Positions 15,558 to 22,109 of a stretch of 24,722 nucleotides of DNA are shown here, one piece after another. Every line of letters begins with the position of its first letter. Within the stretch, counting starts at the first letter, position 1. This DNA comes from DATCVR01 sp036566745. GTDB lineage: Bacteria > Actinomycetota > Actinomycetes > Jiangellales > Jiangellaceae. The notes beneath the pieces are model-generated. The model worked only from the letters and a program-made list of their open reading frames with translations. It was not told the DNA's origin and searched no databases. The stretch lies in contig DATCVR010000232.1 in NCBI GenBank assembly GCA_036566745.1, forward strand, positions 1-24,722. Reading direction: 5' to 3'. A program made the position numbers and the translations under genes.

Positions 15558-16214
15558 TCAGCGCTTGCGGGCCAGCGTCAGGCCGTCGGCGACCGGCAGG
15601 ACCACCACGTCCAGGCGGTCGTCGGCGGCGAGTGCGTCGTTGACGGACCGGATGACGCGCAACGTGTCGGAGTCGAACGCCGGGTCGGCCACCTCGCCGG
15701 ACCACAGCGTGTTGTCGACCAGTAGCAACCCGCCGCGCCGCAGCCGGGGTACCACCTCGTCGATGTAGGCCGGGTAGTTCGCCTTGTCGGCGTCGATGAA
15801 GGCGATGTCGAAGGCAACGTCCGAGGACAGCGAGCGCAACGTGTCGAGCGCCGGGCCGAGCCTGAGCTCGATCTTGTCGCCGACGCCGGCCTCGTCCCAG
15901 TAGCGGCGGCCGATCGAGGTCCACTCCTCGCTGACGTCGCAGCACAGCAAGCTGCCGTCGTCGGGCAGACCACGAGCGGTGGCCAGCGCGGAGTACCCGG
16001 TGAACGTGCCCACTTCGAGGGCCCGGCGGGCGCCGCTCACCTGGCACAGCAGGGTCATGAGAGCACCCTGTTCGGGCGCGATCTGCATGCCGCTGATCCG
16101 GCCCAGCGCCGCGGTCTCGTCGATGAGCCGCTGCTGGAGCTCGTCCGGAGGGGTGCCGTGGCTGACGATGTAGTCGTGCAGCTCGTCGCTGAGCCACGCC
16201 GATTTCGACGTCAT
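15558..16214 (-). CDS. SAM-dependent O-methyltransferase (CCoAOMT/COMT-like)
   Basis: A 218-residue class I methyltransferase. The SAM-binding motif EVGTFTGYSALATA, then DVSEEW, the metal and catalytic FIDADKANYPAYIDE and the VDNTLWSGEVAD segment are diagnostic for the Mg-dependent caffeoyl-CoA / catechol O-methyltransferase family. Such bacterial enzymes methylate catechol-like hydroxyls, but the substrate here is unknown. I choose the ATG at 16214. A GTG at 16223 would add three residues. It is convergent with nadA, 38 bases apart, and separated from the upstream pspAB gene by a hairpin (16233-16262), so it probably has its own promoter in that 84-base gap. Confidence 0.9.
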   Translation of the reverse strand: MTSKSAWLSDELHDYIVSHGTPPDELQQRLIDETAALGRISGMQIAPEQGALMTLLCQVSGARRALEVGTFTGYSALATARGLPDDGSLLCCDVSEEWTSIGRRYWDEAGVGDKIELRLGPALDTLRSLSSDVAFDIAFIDADKANYPAYIDEVVPRLRRGGLLLVDNTLWSGEVADPAFDSDTLRVIRSVNDALAADDRLDVVVLPVADGLTLARKR

Positions 16215-16232
16215 GCGCAGCACGCTAGCAGC

Positions 16233-16262
16233 GGCCGGCTCACCTGGTGAGGCCTTCCGGCC
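16233..16262 (-). terminator. Terminator-like hairpin after pspAB
   Basis: Outer arms GGCCGG (16233-16238) and CCGGCC (16257-16262) enclose a second small hairpin, CTCACC with GGTGAG (16239-16251). It lies 37 bases after the pspAB stop on the minus strand and upstream of the O-methyltransferase start. No U-tract is present. Its role as terminator of the psp operon is inferred from position. Confidence 0.4.
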
Positions 16263-16298
16263 AGACCAGGGACGTGCGGGCCCGCGGGTCGAGGCCGG

Positions 16299-16865
16299 TC
16301 AGACTCCCGGCGCACCCCACACCGGGAACCACCGGCTGACGTCGGGCTCGATCGGAAGGTCGCCGCCGATCAGCGCGCGGGTCTGGAGCTCGAGGGCGTT
16401 GTCGCGGCGCTGGGACGCGGCGTCGACCGGCGCGAACGGGTAGAACGTGCCGCGCTTGTACAGGTAGACCAGCGCGAGCCCGCGTCCGTCGTCCGACTTC
16501 AACCCGATCGTGGAGCACAGCAGCGACGGCCCGAAGTCGGCAGCCTCGAGCGAGGAGTTGACCGTGTGGAGGTCGGTGCACAGCTCGGACATCTGGTCGG
16601 GAGGACGGCGGACGATCAGCCAGGTGTAGCCGAAGTCGTCGCGCTGTTCCTCGGGCTCAGTGCCGCCGAGCAGCACGGTGATCTCGTCCTTGAGTCGGGC
16701 GAACGGTGCGCCCTCGGCCTCGCGGAAGCACACCGCGCCCACGCCCGTTGGCCGCATCTCCGCCGAGGCTTCGAGTGTCAGCGCGGCCGTGGGCAGGGCG
16801 AACAGGGCGTCGAGATCGGGCTCGGCCTGCTTCGTCCGGCCCAGCAGAGTGTCGAGCCAACCCAT
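16299..16865 (-). CDS. pspAB: PspA-associated protein PspAB
   Basis: A 188-residue soluble protein that begins MGWLDTLLGRTKQAEPDLDALF, with TAALTLEASAEMRPTGVGAVCFR shortly after. It matches my recollection of the actinobacterial PspAB family, which accompanies PspA and HtpX. The N-terminal amphipathic segment resembles a membrane-touching helix. No enzymatic motif is visible, and the biochemical role of the family is not established. Its ribosome-binding site AAGGAG overlaps the last codons of htpX, 7 bases away, so the two are one transcription unit. It is the last gene of pspA-pspAA-htpX-pspAB. Confidence 0.85.
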   Translation of the reverse strand: MGWLDTLLGRTKQAEPDLDALFALPTAALTLEASAEMRPTGVGAVCFREAEGAPFARLKDEITVLLGGTEPEEQRDDFGYTWLIVRRPPDQMSELCTDLHTVNSSLEAADFGPSLLCSTIGLKSDDGRGLALVYLYKRGTFYPFAPVDAASQRRDNALELQTRALIGGDLPIEPDVSRWFPVWGAPGV

Positions 16866-16872
16866 GTGCGAG

Positions 16873-17769
16873 TTACTCCTTGCCGAGTTCGACGGAGATG
16901 CGGGCCAGCTGCTCGAGGCGCTTCTCGAGCGGCGGGTGGCTGGCGAACAACGCGCCGATGTCGAGCTTGCCGGTGAGCGCCGGGACGAAGAAGAAGGCGT
17001 TGTACGGCTCGGCCGCGCGGAGGTCCTTGGACGGGATGCGCGACATCTCGCCGGAGATCTTGGTCAGCGCGCTGGCCAGGACGGCGGGCTGACCGGTGAG
17101 AATCGCTCCGGCCCGGTCGGCTGCGAGCTCGCGGTAGCGCGAGAGCAGCCGGGTGAGCAGGAAGCTCACGGCGTAGACGACCGCCGCCACGATGGTGACC
17201 ACCAGCACGAGCACTGCCGTGTTGGAGTTGTTGTTGCGTCCCAGCCCGCTCCACAGCAGCGCACGCGTCATGAACCCGGCCAGCACGCCCACGACCGACG
17301 CGATGGTCATGACCAGCACGTCGCGGTGGGCCACGTGGGACAGCTCGTGGGACATGACCGCTTCGAGCTCGCGTTCGTCGAGGCGGCGCATGACGCCGGT
17401 GGTGACGCAGACGACGGCCCGCTCCGGGCTGCGACCGGTGGCGAACGCGTTGGGCAGATCGGTGTCGGCGATGGCCACCCGGGGCTTGGGCATGTCGGCC
17501 AGGGCGCAGAGGCGGTCGACCATGGCATGCAGCTCGGGGGCCTCAGCTGGGGTGACCTCGCGGGCACGCATGGCCGACAGGGCGAGCCTGTCGGAGAAGT
17601 ACCACTGCCCCCACAGCACGCCGAGCCCGATGATCACACCGATGGCCCAGGCGTCGAACGCCACGGACAAAGCGATGATGAGCCCGACGTAGAGCACCGC
17701 GAGCAGCGCCATCGTCGCGATCATCCGCGCGGACAGCCCGCGATCGGGGGCGAATCTCGTACGCGCCAC
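16873..17769 (-). CDS. htpX: Membrane zinc metalloprotease HtpX (M48)
   Basis: A 298-residue protease of membrane-protein quality control. An N-terminal pair of transmembrane helices (about residues 14-38 and 40-58) precedes the catalytic domain with zinc motif HELSH (141-145) and third ligand Glu214 in RYRELAADRAG. Two further hydrophobic segments lie at about 152-172 and 185-208. The open frame extends upstream to 17898, but the GTG at 17769 is the real start: an AGGAGG lies 8 bases before it, and the product length then equals typical HtpX. The extra upstream codons would translate part of an intergenic hairpin. It lies between pspAA and pspAB, and probably removes damaged membrane proteins during the stress that recruits PspA. 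Confidence 0.94.
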   Translation of the reverse strand: MARTRFAPDRGLSARMIATMALLAVLYVGLIIALSVAFDAWAIGVIIGLGVLWGQWYFSDRLALSAMRAREVTPAEAPELHAMVDRLCALADMPKPRVAIADTDLPNAFATGRSPERAVVCVTTGVMRRLDERELEAVMSHELSHVAHRDVLVMTIASVVGVLAGFMTRALLWSGLGRNNNSNTAVLVLVVTIVAAVVYAVSFLLTRLLSRYRELAADRAGAILTGQPAVLASALTKISGEMSRIPSKDLRAAEPYNAFFFVPALTGKLDIGALFASHPPLEKRLEQLARISVELGKE

Positions 17770-17777
17770 CGGATCTG

Positions 17778-17783
17778 CCTCCT
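17778..17783 (-). promoter_or_regulatory. Ribosome-binding site deciding the htpX start
   Basis: A perfect AGGAGG on the minus strand, 8 bases upstream of the GTG at 17769. It is the strongest Shine-Dalgarno sequence I noticed in the window. It rules out the longer open frame that starts at 17898 and the ATG at 17790. Confidence 0.85.
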
Positions 17784-17874
17784 CTGGCATGTCAGCGCTC
17801 GCCAAAGGACGAGCGCTGTTGTGAGGACGAGCGGGACCTCGTCGGAGGTTCCCCGCCCCGCACTCACCAGGCCA

Positions 17875-17934
17875 CCTTGTGGAGGGATATTCACGCATCC
17901 GGCGTACGGGACACGTGGATATCCCTCCACAAGG
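17875..17934. repeat. Long palindromic element A, between pspAA and htpX
   Basis: Arms 17875-17895 and 17914-17934 form a 21-bp stem (one T-G wobble, otherwise perfect) around an 18-base loop. The left arm begins CCTTGTGGAGGGATATTCAC. It lies 27 bases after the pspAA stop on the minus strand. A related element with compensatory changes is at 20269-20330. There is no U-tract. It could attenuate transcription between pspAA and htpX, or be a copy of a dispersed palindromic repeat. Confidence 0.85.
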
Positions 17935-17961
17935 CGTATGGCCCGATCGGCCCCGGCGACC

Positions 17962-18240
17962 TCAGCCGGGGATGAGGCCGTCGCCGGCCAGGAGCTCGCG
18001 CACCTCGTCGATGTGGGCCTCGGCATAGGGCAGCACGAGATCGCTGTCGACCAGTGCGTCGTCGGCCACGGGGGTGCCGACCTTGCGCACTTCGTCGAGC
18101 AGGGCGACCAGGGCGGAACGGAAGGCGTCGTCGTCACCGGACTCGACGGCCGCGGCCAGCGCGTCGTCGAGGCGGTTGAGCTCGTCGAGATGAGCGTCGT
18201 CGACGGTGAGCTGGCCCTCCCCCATGATCCGGACGATCAC
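17962..18240 (-). CDS. pspAA: PspA-associated protein PspAA
   Basis: A 92-residue acidic protein, MIVRIMGEGQLTVDDAHLDEL at the N-terminus, with a middle run rich in Asp and Glu and hydrophobic positions in heptad-like spacing. This matches the small PspAA family encoded next to PspA in actinobacteria. No catalytic motif is visible. A role as PspA partner or regulator is inferred from the conserved neighbourhood. The GTG start overlaps the pspA stop (GTGA), so it is translated together with PspA. Element A lies downstream and may lower expression of htpX and pspAB relative to pspA-pspAA. Confidence 0.85.
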   Translation of the reverse strand: MIVRIMGEGQLTVDDAHLDELNRLDDALAAAVESGDDDAFRSALVALLDEVRKVGTPVADDALVDSDLVLPYAEAHIDEVRELLAGDGLIPG

Positions 18241-19031
18241 AGCTGACCCTCCTCGCGCTTCTGCGGCGCAGCCTGAGGCTCGGCCGAGGCGTCGCCCGCC
18301 TGGCCCTCGATCTGCTTGGGCGGCTCGGCACCACCGGTGAGCTCCTGCTTCATCCGAGCCAGCTCGAGCTCGACGTCGCCCGACGAGGCGAGCTGGTCGA
18401 GCTCGCGGGTGATGTCGTCCTTGGACGTGCCGGTGGGGTCGTCGAGCGCGCCCGAGGCGAGCAGCTCGTCGATGGCACCGGCCCGGGCCTGCATGTTGGC
18501 GGTCTTGTCCTCGGCCCGCTGGACCGCGAGACCGACGTCGCTCATCTCCTCGGAGATGCCGCTGAACGCCTCGCCGATGCGGGTCTGGGCCTCGGCCGCG
18601 GTGTAGCTGGCCTTGATCGTCTCCTTCTTGGTGCGGAAGGACTCGACCTTGGCCTGCAACCGCTGGGCGGCGAGGGTGAGCTTCTCCTCCTCGCCCTGCA
18701 GGGCGTCGTGCTGGGTCTGCAGATCGGCGACCTGGCTCTCGAGGCCGGACCTGCGGGTGAGGGCCTCGCGGGCGAGGTCCTCGCGGCCGAGCGAGAGCGC
18801 CTTCTGCGCCTGCTGCTGCAGCTTGCTCGACTGGGTCTGGAGCTGGGTCATCTGGACTTCGATGCGCTTGCGGCTGGTGGCGACGTCCGCCACGCCTCGG
18901 CGCACCTTCTGAAGCAGCTCGAGCTGCTTCTTGTAGGAGTAATCGAGGGTCTCCCGGGGGTCCTCGGCGCGGTCGAGCGCCTTCTCGGCCTTGGCCCGGA
19001 AGATCATGGACATTCGCTGAAGGATCCCCAT
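18237..19031 (-). CDS. pspA: PspA/IM30 (ESCRT-III-like) membrane-stress protein
   Basis: A 264-residue peripheral membrane protein of the PspA/Vipp1 superfamily, which assembles into rods or rings that protect damaged membrane. The first 20 residues (MGILQRMSMIFRAKAEKALD) are an amphipathic membrane-binding helix. Residues about 25-190 are long coiled coil rich in Gln, Glu, Lys and Arg. The tail (about 215-264) is low-complexity, with Gln, Ala, Pro and Glu. The ATG at 19031 has only a weak GAAAGGG upstream. It is the first gene of the psp operon and is divergent from the DUF3043 gene across 115 bases. No pspBC homologue and no adjacent regulator such as ClgR is in the window. Confidence 0.93.
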   Translation of the reverse strand: MGILQRMSMIFRAKAEKALDRAEDPRETLDYSYKKQLELLQKVRRGVADVATSRKRIEVQMTQLQTQSSKLQQQAQKALSLGREDLAREALTRRSGLESQVADLQTQHDALQGEEEKLTLAAQRLQAKVESFRTKKETIKASYTAAEAQTRIGEAFSGISEEMSDVGLAVQRAEDKTANMQARAGAIDELLASGALDDPTGTSKDDITRELDQLASSGDVELELARMKQELTGGAEPPKQIEGQAGDASAEPQAAPQKREEGQL

Positions 19032-19146
19032 GTGGCCAGGTAACCCTTTCTCACATCACGTGTTCGTCGGAGTCTGAGAACCCCACCCTACGGCGTGACG
19101 GCTCGCAGTGGCAGTGCGGTTGCCCGCCTGGCCTACCCTGGTAGAC

Positions 19147-19737
19147 GTGTTCCGCCGTAGATCAGCCACCGACACCCCCGACGCCCCGGCTGCCGAAGCC
19201 GTCAGCGAGGCCTCGGAACGCCCGTCCGGCAAGGGCCGCCCCACGCCCAAGCGCAGCCAGGCCGAGGAGGCCCGCAAGCAGCGCGTACGGCCGCCGCTGA
19301 ACCGCCGAGAGGCGATGCGGCGCGACCGCGAGCGCGCGCGTGAGGAGCGGGCCCGCACCCGCCAGGCGATGAACACCGGCGACGACCGGTACTTCCTCGA
19401 GCGCGACAAGGGTCCGGTGCGCAAGTTCCTGCGCGACTACGTCGACTCGCGGCGCACCATCGCCGAATTCTTCCTGCCGATCATCCTGGTCATTCTGCTC
19501 ACGAGCCTGATAGGCATTCCCCAGGTGCAACTCATCTCGACCGTGGTGTGGGTGGTGTCGATGATCCTGCTGATCGTCGATCTCTCGATTCTCGGTGTGC
19601 GGGTCAAGCGTGAGGTTCGCAAGCGCTTCCCCGACGACACCGGGCGCGGGAACATGTTCTACGCCATCACCCGGGCCACCCAGATCCGCCGGTTGCGCCT
19701 ACCCAAACCGACCGTCAAGCCCGGAGCTCTGGTGTGA
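19147..19737 (+). CDS. DUF3043 membrane protein
   Basis: A 196-residue actinobacterial protein of unknown function. The N-terminal third is highly charged and Arg-rich (GKGRPTPKRSQAEEARKQR, then RREAMRRDRERAREERAR). The conserved centre RYFLERDKGPVRKFLRDYVDSRRTIAEFFLP leads into two transmembrane helices, and the tail ends RATQIRRLRLPKPTVKPG. The GTG at 19147 gives the usual MF(R/G)R N-terminus. A TACCCT box at 19134-19139 would place transcription start at this codon, suggesting a leaderless mRNA, but a -35 box is not obvious. It overlaps the GNAT gene by 4 bases. Its position beside the psp operon suggests an envelope role, which is inference. Confidence 0.88.
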   Translation: MFRRRSATDTPDAPAAEAVSEASERPSGKGRPTPKRSQAEEARKQRVRPPLNRREAMRRDRERAREERARTRQAMNTGDDRYFLERDKGPVRKFLRDYVDSRRTIAEFFLPIILVILLTSLIGIPQVQLISTVVWVVSMILLIVDLSILGVRVKREVRKRFPDDTGRGNMFYAITRATQIRRLRLPKPTVKPGALV

Positions 19738-20246
19738 ACAGCACCTCTCTTACCGCCAATGACCGAGCCGGCCTGCTGATCCGGGCGCTGCGCTACTCCG
19801 ACCCAGTGGTGCGCGCGCTCGAACACGAACTCCAGCAGGAGTACATCGAGCGCTACGGCGACCCCGACGAGACGCCCGTCGACCCCGGCGACTTCGCCCC
19901 GCCCGAGGGTCAGTTCCTGGTCGGCTTCGTGGGCAACGAGCCGGTCGCCACCGGCGGGTTCCGCCGCCACGACGACGGCGTCGCCGAGATCAAGCGGATG
20001 TACGTCTCGCACGATCACCGCGGTGGCGGGTACGCCCGCCGGCTCCTCTCCGAGCTCGAGGCCCAGGCCGCGGCGGCCGGGTACCGGCGCGTCGTACTCA
20101 TGACCGGAGGCCGCCAGCCCGAGGCCGTGGCGCTGTACGAGTCGAGCAGCTACCAGCCCGCGGACGGTTTCGGGCGCTACATCGGCTACGCGGATGCCCG
20201 ATTCTTCGCCAAGGACCTCGACGAAGCGGTCGACGCCGAGTCCTGA
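19734..20246 (+). CDS. GNAT family N-acetyltransferase
   Basis: A 170-residue single-domain GNAT protein. The acetyl-CoA binding motif is in EIKRMYVSHDHRGGGYARRLL, and the C-terminal ALYESSSYQPADGFGRY follows the family pattern of a Tyr-containing strand-loop after beta-5. The N-terminal 35 residues are helical, with EHELQQEYIERYGDPDE. The substrate is unknown. It starts with GTG within the DUF3043 stop codon, so the pair is cotranslated. Palindromic element B begins 23 bases after the stop and may end the transcript. Confidence 0.9.
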   Translation: MNSTSLTANDRAGLLIRALRYSDPVVRALEHELQQEYIERYGDPDETPVDPGDFAPPEGQFLVGFVGNEPVATGGFRRHDDGVAEIKRMYVSHDHRGGGYARRLLSELEAQAAAAGYRRVVLMTGGRQPEAVALYESSSYQPADGFGRYIGYADARFFAKDLDEAVDAES

Positions 20247-20268
20247 CCCCGCTCGCGTCCGGTGACCC

Positions 20269-20330
20269 GCCTTCTGGAGGGTTATCAACCCTTCATCGGG
20301 TCGCCAAGCGTTGATAACCCTCCAGAAGGC
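20269..20330. repeat. Long palindromic element B, between GNAT and aldo/keto reductase genes
   Basis: A perfect 21-bp stem (20269-20289 with 20310-20330) around a 20-base loop. The left arm reads GCCTTCTGGAGGGTTATCAAC. It is related to element A: four stem positions differ, and all four keep pairing (three double substitutions and one T-G wobble versus C-G). The loops are unrelated except for a short CATC(C/G)G. It may act as a terminator for the GNAT transcript, but it has no U-tract. Confidence 0.88.
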
Positions 20331-20412
20331 GCAGGAGGCGGAGTCCAAGAGCCGGTCACCGAGGCTCGCCCCGCCGCGTCCCTGGCCCGCCGCCATGGGT
20401 AGCGTCACGGCC

Positions 20413-21420
20413 ATGGAGTTTCGTACCCTCGGCCGTTCCGGCCTGACGATCAGCGAGATCGCGTACGGCAACTGGATCACCCACGGTTCCCAGGTCGAGG
20501 AGGACACCGCCCACGCGTGTGTCCGAGCCGCCCTCGACGCCGGGATCACCACGTTCGACACCGCCGACGTCTATGCCGCCGGCCGCGCCGAGACGGTCCT
20601 GGGCCGGGCGCTGGCCGGTGAGCGCCGCGAGTCGCTGGAGATCTTCACCAAGGTCTTCTGGCCCGCCGGTCACCACGGCCCGAACGACCGTGGCCTGGGC
20701 CGCAAGCACATCCTCGAGGCCATCGACGCCTCGCTCACCCGGCTCGGCACCGACTACGTCGACCTCTACCAGGCACACCGCTACGACCACCGGGTTCCGC
20801 TCGAGGAGACGATGGAAGCCTTCGCCGACGTCGTCCGGTCGGGCAAGGCGCTCTACATCGGGGTGTCCGAGTGGACCGCCGAGCAGCTGCGTGCCGGACA
20901 CGCCCTGGCCCGCGAGCTGCGCATCCCGTTCATCTCCAACCAGCCCGAGTACTCCATGCTGTTCCGCGTCATCGAGGCCGAGGTCGTGCCCACCTCGGAG
21001 GAGCTCGGCATCTCCCAGATCGTCTGGTCGCCAGTGGCGCAGGGCGTCCTGACCGGCAAGTACCTCCCGGGACATGCGCCGCCGGCCGGTTCCCGGGCCA
21101 CTGACACGACCAGCGGCGCGGGCTTCATCCGGAGCTGGCTCTCCGACGACGACCTCCTGGGCCGCGTCCAGCGACTGCGCCCGCTCGCCGACAAGGCCGG
21201 GCTGACGATGGCCCAGCTCGCCGTCGCGTGGGTCCTGCAGAACCGCAACGTCGCCGCGGCGATTATCGGTGCGTCGCGGCCGGAGCAGGTGGCGGAGAAC
21301 GTCAAGGCCTCCGGCGTGCGGCTCGACCACGACCTGCTGGCTGCCGTCGACGACGTGCTGGGCGACACGGTGGTGCGCGACCCGTCGATCACGGCGACCC
21401 GCTCCCCCGGAGCCCGCTGA
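20413..21420 (+). CDS. Aldo/keto reductase
   Basis: A 335-residue NADPH-dependent oxidoreductase with a TIM-barrel fold. The sequence opens MEFRTLGRSGLTISEIAYGNW. Catalytic residues are visible as Asp and Tyr in FDTADVYAAG, Lys in IFTKVFWP and His in YQAHRYDH. The C-terminal cofactor region IIGASRPEQVAENV is conserved. Motifs such as SNQPEYSMLFR and WSPVAQGVLTGKY place it near the YghZ / potassium-channel beta-subunit-like branch. I choose the ATG at 20413 because homologues start at this Met-Glu-Phe-Arg. An in-frame ATG at 20395 lies upstream. Neither has a clear Shine-Dalgarno sequence. The substrate is unknown. It is probably monocistronic, with hairpins on both sides. Confidence 0.93.
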   Translation: MEFRTLGRSGLTISEIAYGNWITHGSQVEEDTAHACVRAALDAGITTFDTADVYAAGRAETVLGRALAGERRESLEIFTKVFWPAGHHGPNDRGLGRKHILEAIDASLTRLGTDYVDLYQAHRYDHRVPLEETMEAFADVVRSGKALYIGVSEWTAEQLRAGHALARELRIPFISNQPEYSMLFRVIEAEVVPTSEELGISQIVWSPVAQGVLTGKYLPGHAPPAGSRATDTTSGAGFIRSWLSDDDLLGRVQRLRPLADKAGLTMAQLAVAWVLQNRNVAAAIIGASRPEQVAENVKASGVRLDHDLLAAVDDVLGDTVVRDPSITATRSPGAR

Positions 21421-21434
21421 CACGGCCAGAGTCA

Positions 21435-21505
21435 GGTAGGCCGCGCCGGGATGACGTCCGGACATCCGCATCTCGATACCCGGACGTCGTGCGTCGCGGC
21501 CTACC
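21435..21505. terminator. Long bidirectional hairpin between convergent genes
   Basis: Outer arms GGTAGGCCGCG (21435-21445) and CGCGGCCTACC (21495-21505) are perfectly complementary (11 bp). Inner arms GACGTCCGG (21453-21461) and CCGGACGTC (21480-21488) give 9 bp more, with a 7/6-base internal loop and an 18-base terminal loop. It lies between the aldo/keto reductase stop and the stop of the convergent small gene, so it can serve both strands. A further copy of CGCGGCCTAC at 21519-21528 overlaps the stop codon of the small gene. Confidence 0.7.
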
Positions 21506-21524
21506 CGCGCGGCGTGCTCGCGGC

Positions 21525-21743
21525 CTACTCGGGCGGGTTGAGGCTCATCGGGCCGTACACCTCGCGCTCGTCCTCGAGCAAGGTCACGGCGTCGACATCG
21601 GCCGCCGACAGCTCACGCCAGTGCTCGCCGAGCCAGGTCTCGGCGTCGGCCTGAGTCGGGAATCCGGCATCGGAGCTCGCCTGGCCCACCACGTCCTTCA
21701 TCTGCTCGCCGTCGGAGCCCAGAAACCGCCACGTCCACGCCAT
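21525..21743 (-). CDS. Small conserved actinobacterial protein of unknown function
   Basis: A 72-residue acidic protein, starting MAWTWRFLGSDGEQMKDV and ending DVDAVTLLEDEREVYGPMSL plus a few residues. The middle FPTQADAETWLGEHWRELS is the most recognisable part. I recall similar short proteins in many actinobacteria, annotated as hypothetical. The open frame extends to 21881, but the ATG at 21743 is fixed by AGGAG about 7 bases upstream and by the conserved N-terminus. No membrane segment, signal or catalytic motif is visible. It is divergent from the riboswitch operon and convergent to the aldo/keto reductase. Confidence 0.85.
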   Translation of the reverse strand: MAWTWRFLGSDGEQMKDVVGQASSDAGFPTQADAETWLGEHWRELSAADVDAVTLLEDEREVYGPMSLNPPE

Positions 21744-21840
21744 CGTCGTCTCCTGACCGTGTGCCTGCCGAGCTCGAGCGTACGGGCCGTCCCGACCGGG
21801 TCCGGGCGCTCCCCCGGGGCCTGCGCCGCGCGGCATCACG

Positions 21841-21870
21841 TTGACGCTGGTGAACGGCCCATGGGATCGT
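21841..21870 (+). promoter_or_regulatory. Candidate promoter of the riboswitch-controlled operon
   Basis: TTGACG at 21841-21846 is a good -35 box. With an 18-bp spacer, the -10 would be GATCGT (21865-21870), which keeps only the conserved A and final T. Transcription would start near 21877, just before the first riboswitch helix at 21885. The segment 21744-21840 upstream shows nothing else that I can identify. Confidence 0.4.
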
Positions 21871-21884
21871 GCGACTACCAATAC

Positions 21885-22002
21885 GCATCAGGTCGGGGGA
21901 AGTCGGACGGAAGCCGACGCTGACCCGCAACCGTAGGCCGCGAACGAGCCACAGGCTCGTGCCGACTCCACTCGCGGCAAGCCGGATTGCCCGATCGGAT
22001 GC
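21885..22002 (+). ncRNA. Cobalamin riboswitch aptamer
   Basis: The 118-base element has the core of the cobalamin family: GGGGAAGTCGG (about 21895-21905), the GTCGG/CCGAC hairpin around GGAA, then GACCCGCAACCGTAG, which corresponds to the conserved CCCGCNACTGT, and finally AAGCCGGATTGCC, the B12-box position. Closing helices fit: GCATC (21885-21889) pairs with GATGC (21998-22002), and GTCGGG (21892-21897) pairs with CCCGAT (21990-21995). An internal ACGAGCC-ACA-GGCTCGT hairpin forms a peripheral arm. It precedes an ECF transport operon, as expected for B12 or cobalt uptake, and should repress it when cobalamin is plentiful. Confidence 0.9.
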
Positions 22003-22109
22003 CTGCGGCTCCATGTTCCGCCGAGGCCTGCGGGACGGGGCCCGGCGACCCGTCGTGCCGACGGCCCGGACCACGTCACCGGACCGCTCACGAAAGGGTC
22101 GAACCCGAG
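22003..22109 (+). promoter_or_regulatory. Leader between riboswitch and first ECF gene (expression platform)
   Basis: The 107-base leader contains a CCGTCG-TGC-CGACGG hairpin (22050-22064) and, next to the start codon, GGGT-CGA-ACCC (22096-22106), which would hide the AAAGGG ribosome-binding site. There is no U-tract after the first hairpin. This suggests control of translation initiation rather than intrinsic termination. The mechanism is inference from secondary structure read by eye. Confidence 0.45.

Noticed and set aside
15520..15575. Repeated GCGTCAGCG motifs between nadA and the O-methyltransferase gene.
   Set aside because: One copy lies in the coding end of the methyltransferase. 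The match is short and of low complexity, with no clear hairpin serving both genes.
14236..16197. A 652-codon minus-strand open frame across nadA and the O-methyltransferase region.
   Set aside because: It is antisense to the well-supported nadA gene and is composed of Arg/Gly/Asp/Val-rich low-complexity sequence, typical of the complementary frame in high-GC coding DNA.
17770..17898. N-terminal extension of HtpX in the same frame.
   Set aside because: It would translate element A and intergenic sequence. The AGGAGG at 17778-17783 and normal family length place the start at 17769.
21744..21881. N-terminal extension of the small protein on the minus strand.
   Set aside because: It is Gly/Pro/Arg-rich, antisense to the promoter region of the riboswitch operon, and a good ribosome-binding site precedes the ATG at 21743.
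21869..22109. Open frames across the cobalamin riboswitch leader.
   Set aside because: The region folds as a structured RNA with closing helices that fit. The predicted peptides are Arg/Pro/Ser-rich and resemble no protein I know.
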